A stretch of 64,000 bases of DNA, from assembly GCA_910575405.1 (NCBI GenBank), contig CAJTER010000010.1, positions 1 to 64,000 on the forward strand, written 5' to 3'. The position numbers and the translations under genes were made by a program. The stretch is from Clostridia bacterium (lineage in GTDB: Bacteria; Bacillota; Clostridia; Peptostreptococcales; Anaerovoracaceae). The number at the start of each line of letters is the position of its first letter. The stretch's first letter is position 1. A model generated the notes under the pieces. That model saw nothing but the letters and a program-made list of their open reading frames with translations, was not told the origin of the DNA and did no database searches. Shown here piece after piece: positions 33,510 through 44,041 of the stretch.

Positions 33510-36500
33510 ATGCATACCAATTTCGACTTTTTAAAAAAGAATAAGGAGTTTTCTTCCTTCTCAGAGCAGGCGGCAGAGGCGGAGCGCAGCCTTTCCATCT
33601 CTCCATCTACCGCAGCCATTCTGTCCAGAAGGGCTCTGGAACTGGCCGTGCGATGGGTATTCGTCAATGACGATGAACTGCGTCTGCCGTATCGGGACAA
33701 CCTTTCTAGCCTGGTTCACGAGGAAACCTTCCGCAGCATCATTGAGCCAGGGCTCTTTCCCATGTTGAAATTCATCATTAAGCTAGGGAATGCAGCGGTA
33801 CATACGAATCAGAAGATACGCAGAGAAGATGCTGTTTTATGCCTGCGGAATCTCTTTGAATTCTGTAAATGGGTGGAATACTGTTACGCGGAGCAATATG
33901 AGAATGCTTCTTATGATGAACGTATTTTGCAGCATGAAAACCAGCAGACAAAGCCGCAGGAGGATTTGAAAAAGCTTGATGAAGCTCTGCGCAGCAAGGA
34001 CAAAAAGCTGGAAGAAATCCGCAGAGAAAACGAATCCCTGCGTGAGCAGATGTCCCAGCTTCGTGAGAAAAATAAAGCTTCCAGGAACTTTCAGGTTGAT
34101 GCAGATACAGAAGCGGACACCCGGAAAAAATATATTGATGTTGATTTGATGGAAGCGGGATGGCAGATAGGAAGGGACTGCCTGGAAGAGGTGGAAGTAA
34201 AGGGAATGCCCAGCGTGTCAGGCACTGGATTTGCAGATTATGTCCTGTACGGCGAAAACGGGCTTCCTCTGGCGGTGATAGAAGCAAAGAAAACCAGCGT
34301 CGACCCTATTGCCGGGAGCCAGCAGGCAAGGCTTTATGCGGACTGCCTGGAAAAGCAGTATGGGCAGAGGCCCTTGATTTTCACATCCAACGGATTTGAG
34401 ACTTATTTTACAGATGATTGGCAGGACTGTCCTCAGAGAGCTGTTTCCGGAATTTTTACCAAGGAAGAGCTGCAGCTGAATGTGGATCGGAGGAAAAGCC
34501 GAAAAGCGCTTACTGGCATTACAATCCGCGATGATATTACGAACCGCCCGTACCAGAAGGAGGCGGTGACAGCCGTCTGCGAAGCCATTAAGAATAAGCA
34601 GAGAAAAATGCTGCTGGTCCAGGCCACCGGATCCGGAAAGACGCGGGTGAGCATCAGCATTGTAGATGTGCTGAGAAAGCATAATTACATAAAAAATATT
34701 CTGTTTCTGGCCGACCGCAAAGCGCTGGTGAAGCAGGCTTTTTACCCCGGCACATTTTGATTTGATCATTGTGGATGAAAGCCACCGCAGCATTTACAAA
34801 AAATGTCAGGATATTTTCAGCTATTTTGATGCCCTGCTTTTGGGAATGACAGCTACGCTCAAGGATGAAATCGATAAAAATACATATGGGATTTTCGATC
34901 TGGAGCGGGGAGTCCCTACATACGCTTATGAACTGAGCCAGGCGGTGGAGGAAGGCTATCTGGTCGATTATACGACGCTGGAATACAAAACAAAAATTAT
35001 GGAAGAGGGGATTCACTACCATGAGCTTTCCGATGAGGAAAAGGAAACCTTCGAGCAGACCTTTGAGGATGACGAACGTATCGACAAAGAGATTTCCAGC
35101 ACAGCGGTAAACGAATGGCTTTTTAACCGGGATACTATAGATAAAGTGCTGATCAACCTGATGGAAAAAGGCCTGAAAGTGGAGGGCGGCGACAAGCTTG
35201 GAAAAACCATTATTTTTGCCAAAAACAGCAGACACGCGAACGTAATCACAGAACGCTTTCATGCCTTGTTTCCTGAGTATGGGGCGCATTTCATTAAGCA
35301 AATTGATTACAGCATTCAGTACGTGGACACCCTCATCGATGATTTCAGCACAAAGGAAAAGCTGCCGCAGATTGCGGTATCAGTGGATATGTTGGACACA
35401 GGCATCGACATTCCGGAGATTTTGAACCTGGTATTCTTCAAAAAAGTGCGAAGCTATTCTAAGTTCTGTCAGATGATTGGCCGGGGAACCCGTCTGTGCG
35501 CAGGTCTATTCGCGCCCGGGCAGGACAAGGAAGGCTTCCTGATTTTTGACTACTGCAATAATTTTGAGTTCTTCCGCATGGATACCCATGGGAAAGAGAC
35601 GAAAATAGGGGAATCCCTGACAGAAAAAATTTTCACCTGCAAAGTGAGGCTTGTCAGGGAACTGCAGTCGCCGGAGTATCAGGAAGAAGAATATACCAGC
35701 TACAGGTCGCAGCTGACGGATGGACTGCACCGCATTGTCCTGGAACTGGATGATACCAGCTTCCGCGTGAAACAGCATTTCAGGCAGGTGGAAATGTACC
35801 GGGAAAAGCTGGCCTGGCAGCATTTAGAATCCACAGCAGTATCTGAACTAAAAGAGCACATTGCGCCGCTTGCCATGCCGGGGCGGGAAGACGAGCTTGC
35901 CAGAAGATTTGATTATCTCCTGTACAGCATGGAGCTTGCGCTTCTTCAAAATGCTATTGCGGCAAAGAGCCAAAGCGTGCTGGTATCTACAGCCGAAAAG
36001 CTGTCCGCTATGTACCGGATCCCGCAGGTTGAAGAACAGAAAGCTGTGATAGAGCAGATTTTGAGCAAAGGCTTTTGGGATGAAGTGACGATTTTTGAGC
36101 TGGAACAAGTTCGGGATGCGCTGAGGGACTTGGTACGGTTGATTGAAAAGGAACAGCAGCCGATTTACGTTACGAATTTTACAGACGTGATCTTATCAGA
36201 AACAGAAGGGGAAGCGATTCATGCGGAGCATGATCTGAGCAACTACAAAAAGAAAGTGGAGTTTTACCTGAAGGAGCACAGGGATAATCTGGCCGTGTAC
36301 AAGCTGCGCCAGAACAAGCAATTAAACCAGTCGGACATGAAGGAGATGGAACGGATTTTGTGGCAGGAGCTGGGAACAAAGGCGGATTATCAGAAGGAAT
36401 ATGGAGAGACACCAATTGGCAGGCTGGTGAGAAAAATCGTGGGTGTGGACAGAGGTGCGGTCAACGAGGCTTTCAGCGAATTTTTGAGCGAGGAACGGCT

Positions 36501-36705
36501 GAATTTGAACCAGATCCGCTTTGTCCGCCTGATGGTCGATTACATTGCTGCTAATGGCAATATTGAGGATAATTCCGTTTTAATGCAGGAACCTTTCCGC
36601 AGCGCAGGGAGCATTACCGCGCTCTTTAAAGACGATATGGATGCTGCCAGAGAAATCATGGATATTGCCGCCCGGATAAAGAAAAATTCCGAGGAAATCG
36701 CATAA
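33510..36705 (+). pseudogene. hsdR: Type I restriction endonuclease subunit, disrupted
   Basis: The N-terminal part (33510-34760) has a DUF4145-like domain, a coiled coil, and the HsdR nuclease motif (GFADYVLYG, AVIEAKK) followed by Walker A ATGSGKT and LADRKALVKQA. After that the sequence jumps to a different frame (from about 34744) with HFDLIIVDESHRSIY. About 70-80 residues that normally lie between these motifs are missing, so the lesion is a deletion plus frameshift. The second part (to 36705) has the remaining helicase motifs (MTATLKDE, MLDTGIDIPEI, MIGRGTRL) and the C-terminal domain. DNA translocation and cutting must be lost. Confidence 0.9.
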
Positions 36706-36763
36706 AACAGAAATCCGCAAATCCTCGCCCCGCAAAAAAACATGAAAGTTTCCACCCCAAATG

Positions 36764-36772
36764 TGGTACAAT
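36764..36772 (+). promoter_or_regulatory. Extended -10 promoter giving a leaderless rnr mRNA
   Basis: TGG-TACAAT at 36764-36772. The expected transcript start, about 36779, is only 2-3 nt from the ATG at 36782, and no Shine-Dalgarno sequence lies upstream of that ATG. Confidence 0.5.
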
Positions 36773-36781
36773 AACATACAT

Positions 36782-38728
36782 ATGAAAAAGAAAAGCAAAA
36801 GACCTGAAATCACAGGCACATTGTCAAAGCACAGAAAAGGCTTTGGCTTTGTCATAACAGAAGAAGAGGGCGAGGACATCTACATTTCCGCCCGCAGCCT
36901 GCACGGCGCCATGGACGGCGATCTGGTGCTGGTAGATCTGATCCCCCCGCCATTGTGGGGCAGCTCACCGGAGGGCATCATTATCAAGGTTCTCAAGCGG
37001 AGCACCACGGAGGTGGTGGGCACTTTTGAAAAGAGCAAGAAATTCGGCTTTGTGGTCCCGGAAGGCAAAAACAAAGGCGAAGATGTATTCATTCGCAAAA
37101 AGGACTTCAGCGGAGCACAGCGAGGCGACAAGGTCATCGCTCAGATTACCCGCTATCCGGACAAAAACAACAGCGCAGAAGGCAAAATCACGGAAATCAT
37201 CAGCAGAAGCGGCCAGCCAGGAGGTGACATCAAGTCCCTCATGCGCAGCTACGGACTGCGGGAAACCTTCCCCAGCCGGGTAAACGCGGAGGCAAAGGCA
37301 GTCAGCAAACGGGGCATCACAGAGGAAGAGCTGGCGGGAAGGCGGGATCTGCGGGATAAGACCATCATTACCATTGATGGAGCTGATTCTAAGGATTTTG
37401 ACGACGCCGTATCCGCAGAGCTGCTGCCGGGAGGAAACTACCTGCTGGGGGTTCACATCGCCGATGTAAGCCACTACGTGGATGAGGGCGGTTATCTGGA
37501 TCAGGAAGCCCTGAAGCGGGGAAACAGCGTATACCTGTTGGATCAGGTGGTGCCCATGCTCCCCAAAAAGCTATCAAACGGAATCTGCAGCCTGAATCCG
37601 GACGAAGACCGGCTGACCCTGTCGGTGGATATGGAAATCACGCCCCAGGGGGAAGTGGTGGGTCACGATATTTATGAAAGCGTCATTCATTCCAAGGCGC
37701 GCATGGTGTATTCGGATGTTTCCGACATGCTGGAGCATAATGATATCGGCCTGCTGAAACAGTATAGGGACGTTGCCGAGGACATTCTCATCATGGACAG
37801 GCTGGCAAAAATCCTGCGGGAAAAAAGACAGCAGCGGGGAAGCCTGGATTTTGATTTTGACGAGGCCTATATTTCCCTGGATGAGTGGGGAATTCCCACC
37901 AGCGTGGATATCGCGGAGCGAAGGACTGCAAACCGGCTTATCGAAGAGTTTATGCTGCTGGCGAATCAGACGGTGGCGGAGCATTTTTTCTGGATGGAGG
38001 TGCCCTTTATCTACCGCATTCACGAAGCGCCGGCTGTTTCCAAAATGGAGGAGCTGCGGACCTTCCTCAGAGGCTTTGGAATCACCATGAAGGGAGCATC
38101 AGATGGGATCCATCCCAAGGCATTAAATAGTATTCTCCAGCAGGCAGCCGGGGAAAGCTATGAAAACATCATCAGCACGGTGATGCTCCGCTCCATGCAG
38201 AAGGCCTTTTACGGCACGGAATGCGAGGGGCATTTTGGACTTGCCCTGCGGTTTTACTGCCACTTCACATCCCCCATCAGGCGGTATCCGGATCTGATGA
38301 TTCACCGCATTATCAAGAGCTGCCTCCAAGGAAATCTGAGTGAAAAGAGGATGAAAGGCTTTAAGAAAAAGGCGGCTGAGGCTGCGGAAATTTCCTCCAT
38401 GACAGAGCGTCAGGCAGCAGAGCTTGAGCGGGATGTGGAAAAGATGAAAAAGGCCGAATACATGTCCTACCATATCGGCGAGGAATACGACGGAGTCATC
38501 AGCGGCGTGACTAACTATGGAATTTACGTGCAGTTGGAAAATACAATTGAGGGAATGATCCGCCTCGACTCCCTGTGGGATGATTACTACATCTATGAAG
38601 AGGAACAGTACCGGGTTATCGGCGAGAGGACCCACAGAGTCTATATGCTGGGCCAGAAGGTTCACGTTGTCCTGGATTCGGTAAACATCGAAAACCGGGA
38701 AATCAATTTCGCTCTGGAGGAGCTGTAA
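36782..38728 (+). CDS. rnr: Ribonuclease R
   Basis: A 648-residue 3'-5' exoribonuclease of the RNB family. Two cold-shock-like domains lie in the first 150 residues (HRKGFGFVI, SKKFGFVVPEG). The RNB catalytic domain has DGADSKDFDDAV and HIADVSHYV with the Asp ligands for Mg, and the C-terminus is an S1 domain (YDGVISGVTNYGIYVQLEN). It degrades structured RNA and takes part in quality control. ATG at 36782 is the likely start; ATG at 36761 is also in frame, but neither has a Shine-Dalgarno sequence. In many Firmicutes rnr is followed by smpB; here it is not, a terminator follows. Confidence 0.93.
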   Translation: MKKKSKRPEITGTLSKHRKGFGFVITEEEGEDIYISARSLHGAMDGDLVLVDLIPPPLWGSSPEGIIIKVLKRSTTEVVGTFEKSKKFGFVVPEGKNKGEDVFIRKKDFSGAQRGDKVIAQITRYPDKNNSAEGKITEIISRSGQPGGDIKSLMRSYGLRETFPSRVNAEAKAVSKRGITEEELAGRRDLRDKTIITIDGADSKDFDDAVSAELLPGGNYLLGVHIADVSHYVDEGGYLDQEALKRGNSVYLLDQVVPMLPKKLSNGICSLNPDEDRLTLSVDMEITPQGEVVGHDIYESVIHSKARMVYSDVSDMLEHNDIGLLKQYRDVAEDILIMDRLAKILREKRQQRGSLDFDFDEAYISLDEWGIPTSVDIAERRTANRLIEEFMLLANQTVAEHFFWMEVPFIYRIHEAPAVSKMEELRTFLRGFGITMKGASDGIHPKALNSILQQAAGESYENIISTVMLRSMQKAFYGTECEGHFGLALRFYCHFTSPIRRYPDLMIHRIIKSCLQGNLSEKRMKGFKKKAAEAAEISSMTERQAAELERDVEKMKKAEYMSYHIGEEYDGVISGVTNYGIYVQLENTIEGMIRLDSLWDDYYIYEEEQYRVIGERTHRVYMLGQKVHVVLDSVNIENREINFALEEL

Positions 38729-38749
38729 AGCGCCTGGAAAAATATCAAA

Positions 38750-38801
38750 AAAAGATCCTGTAGGGACCGGAGCGGAAAACCGGTACGCTGCAGGATCTTT
38801 T
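38750..38801 (+). terminator. Terminator of rnr
   Basis: AAAAGATCCTG pairs with CAGGATCTTTT, with a second inner stem (ACCGG/CCGGT). Confidence 0.85.
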
Positions 38802-38880
38802 GATTTGGCAAAACCGCCTTCAGTTTTGCAGCAGGGACATCTGAAGAGCCACAGCTCTCACATTGACAGAGTATACAGCC

Positions 38881-39366
38881 TTAAAGATAAGAGGCGGGCG
38901 CTGCCGCGCAGATGGCGGAAAGGGCATCGCCAGCTTCATCGATGAACACCGTTTTGCGGGCAATATCCGCCATGGAGAGCATCCCTACGAGTTTGTTGTT
39001 CTGGGTCACCGGGAGCCTGCGGACTTGATATTTGGCTAGTAGCAGCGCTGCGTGATGAGTGTTCATATCCGGGGAAGCGCATACGATATTGGTGGACATG
39101 ACATCCTTTGCCGTCAGCTGGGAAGCGGCAGTGCGGTCCTGCGGGACTTCCCCCGGAGAAGCCTTTCCTGTGGGAGAGCCTGTATCTCGTGCCAGGGCCC
39201 GCAGAACTAGATCCCGATCCGTGACAACGCCCTTTACTTCCCCCTTGTCATTGCAGACCGGAATCAGCCCCACATCCTCCTGCTTCATCTGCTTTGCAAT
39301 CTGCAGAAAGGATGTATCCTCCTTTACACAGCTTATCCCCGTAGTCATTAAATCTTTTACCAGCAT
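38881..39366 (-). CDS. Tandem CBS-domain protein
   Basis: A 161-residue protein made of two CBS domains (residues about 5-60: MTTGISCVKEDTSFLQIAKQM to VVTDRDLVLRA; about 85-140: DVMSTNIVCASPDMNTHHAALLLAKYQ to GMLSMADIARK). Such pairs bind adenine nucleotides. It stands alone on the minus strand downstream of the Trk genes, behind a terminator. AGGGAGGT lies before ATG at 39366. Confidence 0.88.
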   Translation of the reverse strand: MLVKDLMTTGISCVKEDTSFLQIAKQMKQEDVGLIPVCNDKGEVKGVVTDRDLVLRALARDTGSPTGKASPGEVPQDRTAASQLTAKDVMSTNIVCASPDMNTHHAALLLAKYQVRRLPVTQNNKLVGMLSMADIARKTVFIDEAGDALSAICAAAPASYL

Positions 39367-39395
39367 ATTTGAAAAACCTCCCTGAGTTCTGAAAT

Positions 39396-39422
39396 GAAAA
39401 AAGCATCCTGTATTCAGGATGC
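39396..39422 (-). terminator. Terminator of the trk operon
   Basis: On the minus strand GCATCCTG pairs with CAGGATGC around a 4-nt loop, followed by TTTTTT. It separates the trk genes from the CBS gene. Confidence 0.85.
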
Positions 39423-39446
39423 CCATAAATTTCCTTTTTATACATC

Positions 39447-40922
39447 CTATCGATCCCGTCCCCAAAAGCTGCGGGTAAAGAGAATGATAATCGTAAAGAG
39501 CTCTAATCTTCCAATGATCATCAGAAGGCTCAGATACAGCTTCAGCCCATCGCAGTACACATCATAATTTCCAGCTGCCCCCACCTTTCCGAGGGCGATA
39601 CCAGTATTGGACAGCATGGCCGCCGCCGTACTGATGGTAGTTTCCAGATCCAGATTTTGCAGGGATAAAATCAGGCAGGAAAAGAGGAACATGGCCATAT
39701 ACATGAGGATAAAGACGGAAATCGCTGAAACGATGGGAGCAGGGACTGCCTTTCCGCCCAGCTTTACCGCAACAACAGAGCGAGGATGAATCCGTTTGTA
39801 AAATCCACGCTGAATCAGTTTGAATAGAATTAGAACCCGAATTACCTTAATGGAGCCACTGGTGGAGGCCGCGCAGCCACCGACGAACATGAGGGTGAAG
39901 AGGATCATCTGACAGAAGACCGGCCAAACCGTGTAATCCGCGCTGGAATAGCCGGACGTGGTAGACACGCTGACAACCTGAAAAAAGGAAGCGCGCAGAG
40001 CCTGCAAAAAGCCGATGCCCTGGCCGGAAGCCCACAAAACAAGGCTGCACAAAAGGGTTGCAATCGCAATAATCAGCAGGAATGCCCGCAGTTCAATATC
40101 CCGCAGCACATATTCCCATTTGCGGGTGACGGCATAGTGATACAGGATAAAGTTGACAGATGCGAGAATCGTAAAAATACTGATTACAAGCTCTGCGTAA
40201 ACGCTGTTGTAATAGGCCACGCCATCAGCATGAGCAAATAATCCGCCGGTGCTGATGCTGCCTAGGGTGTTGATGAGAGCGTCAAAGGGCGTCATAGTCG
40301 AGCAAAAGCACAGCAGGACAAATTCCAGGGCAGTAAGGGAAAAGTAAGTAACATAAAGAATTTTTGCCGAATCGCTCATGCGCACCGCCATTTTCTCAAA
40401 AACAGGGCCAGGCGCTTCCGCACGGGCAATGAGCTGGCCGTTAATTCCCAGGGCCGGAAGAATGGAAATCACAAAGACCAGAATCCCCATTCCCCCCAGC
40501 CAGTGGGAGATGGCCTTCCACATCAAAAGAGCCTTTGGCATGGCTTCTGCCGTTATGACCGTGCAGCCAGTAGTGGTAAAGCCGGCGGTAGACTCGAAGA
40601 AGGCATCAATAAAGCTTCCTGTAAAATCCGATAGATAATAGGGGAAAGTTCCCAAAAAGGAGGCCACAAACCAGCAGAGCGCAACTACAAGGTAGCCTTC
40701 CCTGGCGCGGAACCTGGATTGGGCAGGCCGCACAAAAAGGGAAATCCCGCCGCCAATTAAAATGGAGGCAGCAGAGGATATAGCAAGAGAGCGGAAGGTA
40801 TCCGGCTCCTGATAAAGATAAGCGCACAGCAGCGCAGGAAGCATGGATACTCCAGCAATCAGGGTAATGGTGCCCAATATTCGTATAATCAGATGATAAT
40901 TCAGTGTAACATTAATCGACAT
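39447..40922 (-). CDS. TrkH-family potassium transporter subunit (copy 2)
   Basis: A 491-residue membrane protein with the TrkH/KtrB fold of four M1-P-M2 units. The filter loops are visible as STAGFTTTGCTVI, GSISTGGLFAH, TTSGYSSADYT and NTGIALGKVG. It forms the K+ channel-like unit that needs TrkA for gating. GAGGAAGTG precedes the ATG at 40922. Third gene in the trkA-trkH-trkH group, 12 bp behind its paralogue. Confidence 0.9.
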   Translation of the reverse strand: MSINVTLNYHLIIRILGTITLIAGVSMLPALLCAYLYQEPDTFRSLAISSAASILIGGGISLFVRPAQSRFRAREGYLVVALCWFVASFLGTFPYYLSDFTGSFIDAFFESTAGFTTTGCTVITAEAMPKALLMWKAISHWLGGMGILVFVISILPALGINGQLIARAEAPGPVFEKMAVRMSDSAKILYVTYFSLTALEFVLLCFCSTMTPFDALINTLGSISTGGLFAHADGVAYYNSVYAELVISIFTILASVNFILYHYAVTRKWEYVLRDIELRAFLLIIAIATLLCSLVLWASGQGIGFLQALRASFFQVVSVSTTSGYSSADYTVWPVFCQMILFTLMFVGGCAASTSGSIKVIRVLILFKLIQRGFYKRIHPRSVVAVKLGGKAVPAPIVSAISVFILMYMAMFLFSCLILSLQNLDLETTISTAAAMLSNTGIALGKVGAAGNYDVYCDGLKLYLSLLMIIGRLELFTIIILFTRSFWGRDR

Positions 40923-40934
40923 GATTTCACTTCC

Positions 40935-42410
40935 TCAGTGGTTGGGATTCCAAAATTTTGGAGTTAATAAAATCAGCAGGGTAAACAGCTCCAGCCGTCC
41001 GGCCAGCATGAGAAAGGACAGCAGCAACTTGGATGGCCCCGCGAAAATGCTGAAATTAGCAGCCGGCCCTGTCAGCTCAAATCCTGGCCCGATATTTCCG
41101 ATACAAGTGAGTACCGATGTATAGCTGGTGACCAGATCAAAGTTGTTCAGCGACAGCAAAAGTCCGGAAATAAATACAACTGCCATGTACAGAAAAATAT
41201 GATTGGAAATGGCAGTGACCGTATCAGCAGCAACCGTCCGGCCGTTCATCTTGACAGTAACGACAGCATTTGGATGCAGCCTTGTCGCAATTCCCCGACG
41301 TATCAGCTTTAAAATGATTAAAATACGGACAACTTTAATTCCGCCTCCTGTTGAAGAGGCACAGCCGCCGATGAACATCAAAAGCAGGATCAGCATTTTA
41401 CTGAAAGCAGGCCACAAATTAAAATCCGTTGTAGCAAACCCGGTAGTCGTTAAAATAGACGCTGTCTGAAATACCGAATAGCGGGCCGCCGAGGCGGCGC
41501 TTTCATAATAGTGAGACATGTAGAGGTTTGCAGCTATCAGGATTGTTACAGAAGCCGTGATCAGGAGATAAAAACGAAACTCCGCATCCTTGAGCAGCGT
41601 GGAAATCCCGCTTTTCATGGATAGAAAGTACAAGTTAAAGTTGGCTCCGGATAAAATCATAAATATGGTAATGACAATCTCAATATAGGCGCTGTCAAAA
41701 TGGGCAACACTATTGTTATAATTGGAAAACCCACCTGTTCCTACAGAGCCAAAGGCGTGAATCAGCGCATCATAAAAACTCATCCCTCCCAGACAGAGCA
41801 GGATGGTTTCTAAAATGGTAAAAATGAGATAGATTACATACAGAGCCTTTGCAGTATCCGACATTTTAGCTGTAACCTTATCCAGGGTCGGACCAGGGGC
41901 CTCAGATACAGCAACATTTTGACCGTTGATGCCGAGGGAGGGCATCAGAGCAATGGCAAAAATCAGAATCCCCATGCCGCCGATCCAGTGGGTAAAGGAG
42001 CGCCAGAACAGCATGCTTTTGGGAAGCGCTTCAATATCGTTTAAAATCGAGGCGCCGGTGGTGGAAAAACCGGAGCAGGATTCAAAGAATGCGTCAAAAA
42101 AATTGGGGATACTGCTGGAAAACATAAAAGGAACTGCGCCCAACAGCGTTGAAACGATCCAGCAGAGGGTTACAATAAGAAACCCGTCCCGAACCTTTAA
42201 AACGGTATGAGAAAACTGCCCAAACCGAAGCAAGTTAATGCCGGCAAAGGCTGCAATGGAAATTGTTATGAAAAAGGCAAAAAAAGACGCTTCTTCTTCA
42301 TAAACAATGGATACCGCAAGAGACGGCACCATGGAAAATCCCACAACAAGGAGAACCAGTCCGATAATTTTGCAGACAGCGCGTAAACTTAAATTCATAC
42401 TGCCGTTCAC
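40935..42410 (-). CDS. TrkH-family potassium transporter subunit (copy 1)
   Basis: A 491-residue paralogue of the gene at 39447, with the same four filter loops (SCSGFSTTGASIL, GSVGTGGFSNY, TTTGFATTDFN, NIGPGFEL). The start is taken as GTG at 42410, directly after the trkA stop; ATG at 42398 is an equally possible start four codons in. With the GTG start both copies have the same length. Translation is probably coupled with trkA. Confidence 0.9.
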   Translation of the reverse strand: MNGSMNLSLRAVCKIIGLVLLVVGFSMVPSLAVSIVYEEEASFFAFFITISIAAFAGINLLRFGQFSHTVLKVRDGFLIVTLCWIVSTLLGAVPFMFSSSIPNFFDAFFESCSGFSTTGASILNDIEALPKSMLFWRSFTHWIGGMGILIFAIALMPSLGINGQNVAVSEAPGPTLDKVTAKMSDTAKALYVIYLIFTILETILLCLGGMSFYDALIHAFGSVGTGGFSNYNNSVAHFDSAYIEIVITIFMILSGANFNLYFLSMKSGISTLLKDAEFRFYLLITASVTILIAANLYMSHYYESAASAARYSVFQTASILTTTGFATTDFNLWPAFSKMLILLLMFIGGCASSTGGGIKVVRILIILKLIRRGIATRLHPNAVVTVKMNGRTVAADTVTAISNHIFLYMAVVFISGLLLSLNNFDLVTSYTSVLTCIGNIGPGFELTGPAANFSIFAGPSKLLLSFLMLAGRLELFTLLILLTPKFWNPNH

Positions 42411-43787
42411 CTACCTCTGCCTTCTGAAAAAGGACAGCTTGCCGCTTACCCGCAGCAGCTTTTCCAGATCCGGAAGCTCAGACAGCAAAGTAAAGATAAT
42501 GACCCGATCCCCTTCCTCAATAACCGTGTCCCCCGTAGGAATAATGACCTGCAGCCCTCTGTGAATGGCAGCAACCAGCATTCCGTCCGGCAGATCCAGA
42601 TCACACAGCGGCGTGTCCACCAGCTTCATGTGATCGGAAGCAACAACTTCCATAATTTCAGCCTGTCCCTGAATCAGAACCGAAGAGATGACCCGTTTTG
42701 AACCCTGCACAAAGCGCAGAATGGTACTTGCTGTAATATCCAGCGGGTTAAGAGCCATATCGATCCCCATACTTTCAATAAGCTCCGTATAGCTTTCTCG
42801 GCTGATCTTGGCAATTACATCCTCAATTCCGTGCCGCTTTGCCATGAGAGCCAGCAGCAGGTTTTCTTCATCATAGCCAGTAGCCGTAACAAAGGCATCC
42901 ATTTCATCCAGATTTTCTTCCTCCAGAAGATCCATATCCGTAGCATCTCCGTGGAGGATCATAACATCCTCCAGATGGGTGGAAAGATAATAGCAGCGAT
43001 TCTTGTCGATCTCTATAATCTTTACGGCAACGCCAAACTCGGCAAGCTTTCTGGCCAGGTAATAACCCGTCTTTCCGCCTCCCACGATCATAACCTTCTG
43101 CAGATCTGTGTATTTTCCCTTTTCATGGACATTGGCGCTCAGTTCCATAATGGGCGCCCGCTCTCCAATGACATACAGTCCATCCTCCTTCTGGATGACC
43201 GTATCTCCGTGAGGAATGATGACCTTCCCATTCCTGGAAATGGCCACAATGAGCATATTATCCAGGACCGTTCCCACATCACGCATGGAAAGCCCCAAAA
43301 GCTCCGGTGTTTTGTCGGCGGTAAACTCCAAAAGGGAGACGCGACCGCTGGAAAAAATACCGTTGCTCAGTGTATATTTTTCAACAAGATACTTGTAAAT
43401 TTCTACAGTAATGGCAAGATCGGGATTTACAATGCTGTCGATCCCCATGGTTTCCTTGATAAACCCCAATTGATCCATATGCTCAGGCTCACGAACCCTG
43501 GCGATAACTTTAGAACAGCCGATCCGCTTTGCAAAGGCGGCAATTACGATGTTGGTATCGTCGTTTTCCGTGACAGCAATCAAATAATCATAGGTAGGAA
43601 TACCCAGGTTTTTTAAAATTTTTATTTCTTTGGCGTTTGCATTTACGGTCATTACATCCAAATGAGAGCTGAGCTTTTGCAGAAGTTCGTCATCCTGATC
43701 GATAATAGTAACAGAATGATCGCCTCCCAGCAGAGCTTCTGCGACTTTCAGCCCCAGCTTGCCTGCGCCGACAATGGCAATTTTCAT
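42411..43787 (-). CDS. trkA: Trk system regulatory subunit TrkA
   Basis: A 458-residue cytosolic protein of two RCK_N/RCK_C repeats. The two Rossmann motifs are MKIAIVGAGKLG at the start and KVMIVGGGKTGYYLARKLAE in the middle, each followed by a TrkA_C domain. It binds NAD(H)/ATP and gates the TrkH channels. GAGGAAAAAAATG on the minus strand supports the start at 43787 over 43850. Confidence 0.93.
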   Translation of the reverse strand: MKIAIVGAGKLGLKVAEALLGGDHSVTIIDQDDELLQKLSSHLDVMTVNANAKEIKILKNLGIPTYDYLIAVTENDDTNIVIAAFAKRIGCSKVIARVREPEHMDQLGFIKETMGIDSIVNPDLAITVEIYKYLVEKYTLSNGIFSSGRVSLLEFTADKTPELLGLSMRDVGTVLDNMLIVAISRNGKVIIPHGDTVIQKEDGLYVIGERAPIMELSANVHEKGKYTDLQKVMIVGGGKTGYYLARKLAEFGVAVKIIEIDKNRCYYLSTHLEDVMILHGDATDMDLLEEENLDEMDAFVTATGYDEENLLLALMAKRHGIEDVIAKISRESYTELIESMGIDMALNPLDITASTILRFVQGSKRVISSVLIQGQAEIMEVVASDHMKLVDTPLCDLDLPDGMLVAAIHRGLQVIIPTGDTVIEEGDRVIIFTLLSELPDLEKLLRVSGKLSFFRRQR

Positions 43788-44041
43788 TTTTTTCCTCTTT
43801 TCTGACGCGTGTCTTGCGTCATTCAGGTAGATTTGAAAGCCCGCTTTCAAACCTTACCTCCTGTTTTTCAACATCATCATTTTACCACTATTTAGCCGTT
43901 TGGCAATATTTATTTCGCAGAACACAGCAAAAACGGCTATTTTTTGATAGGTCTTTGGGATACGTCTTGAAGAAAAAGACGGGAGTATGGTAAAATAAGC
44001 AGATAATGTACAAGCGAGCTAGACGGAAAGGGTGATATTTT

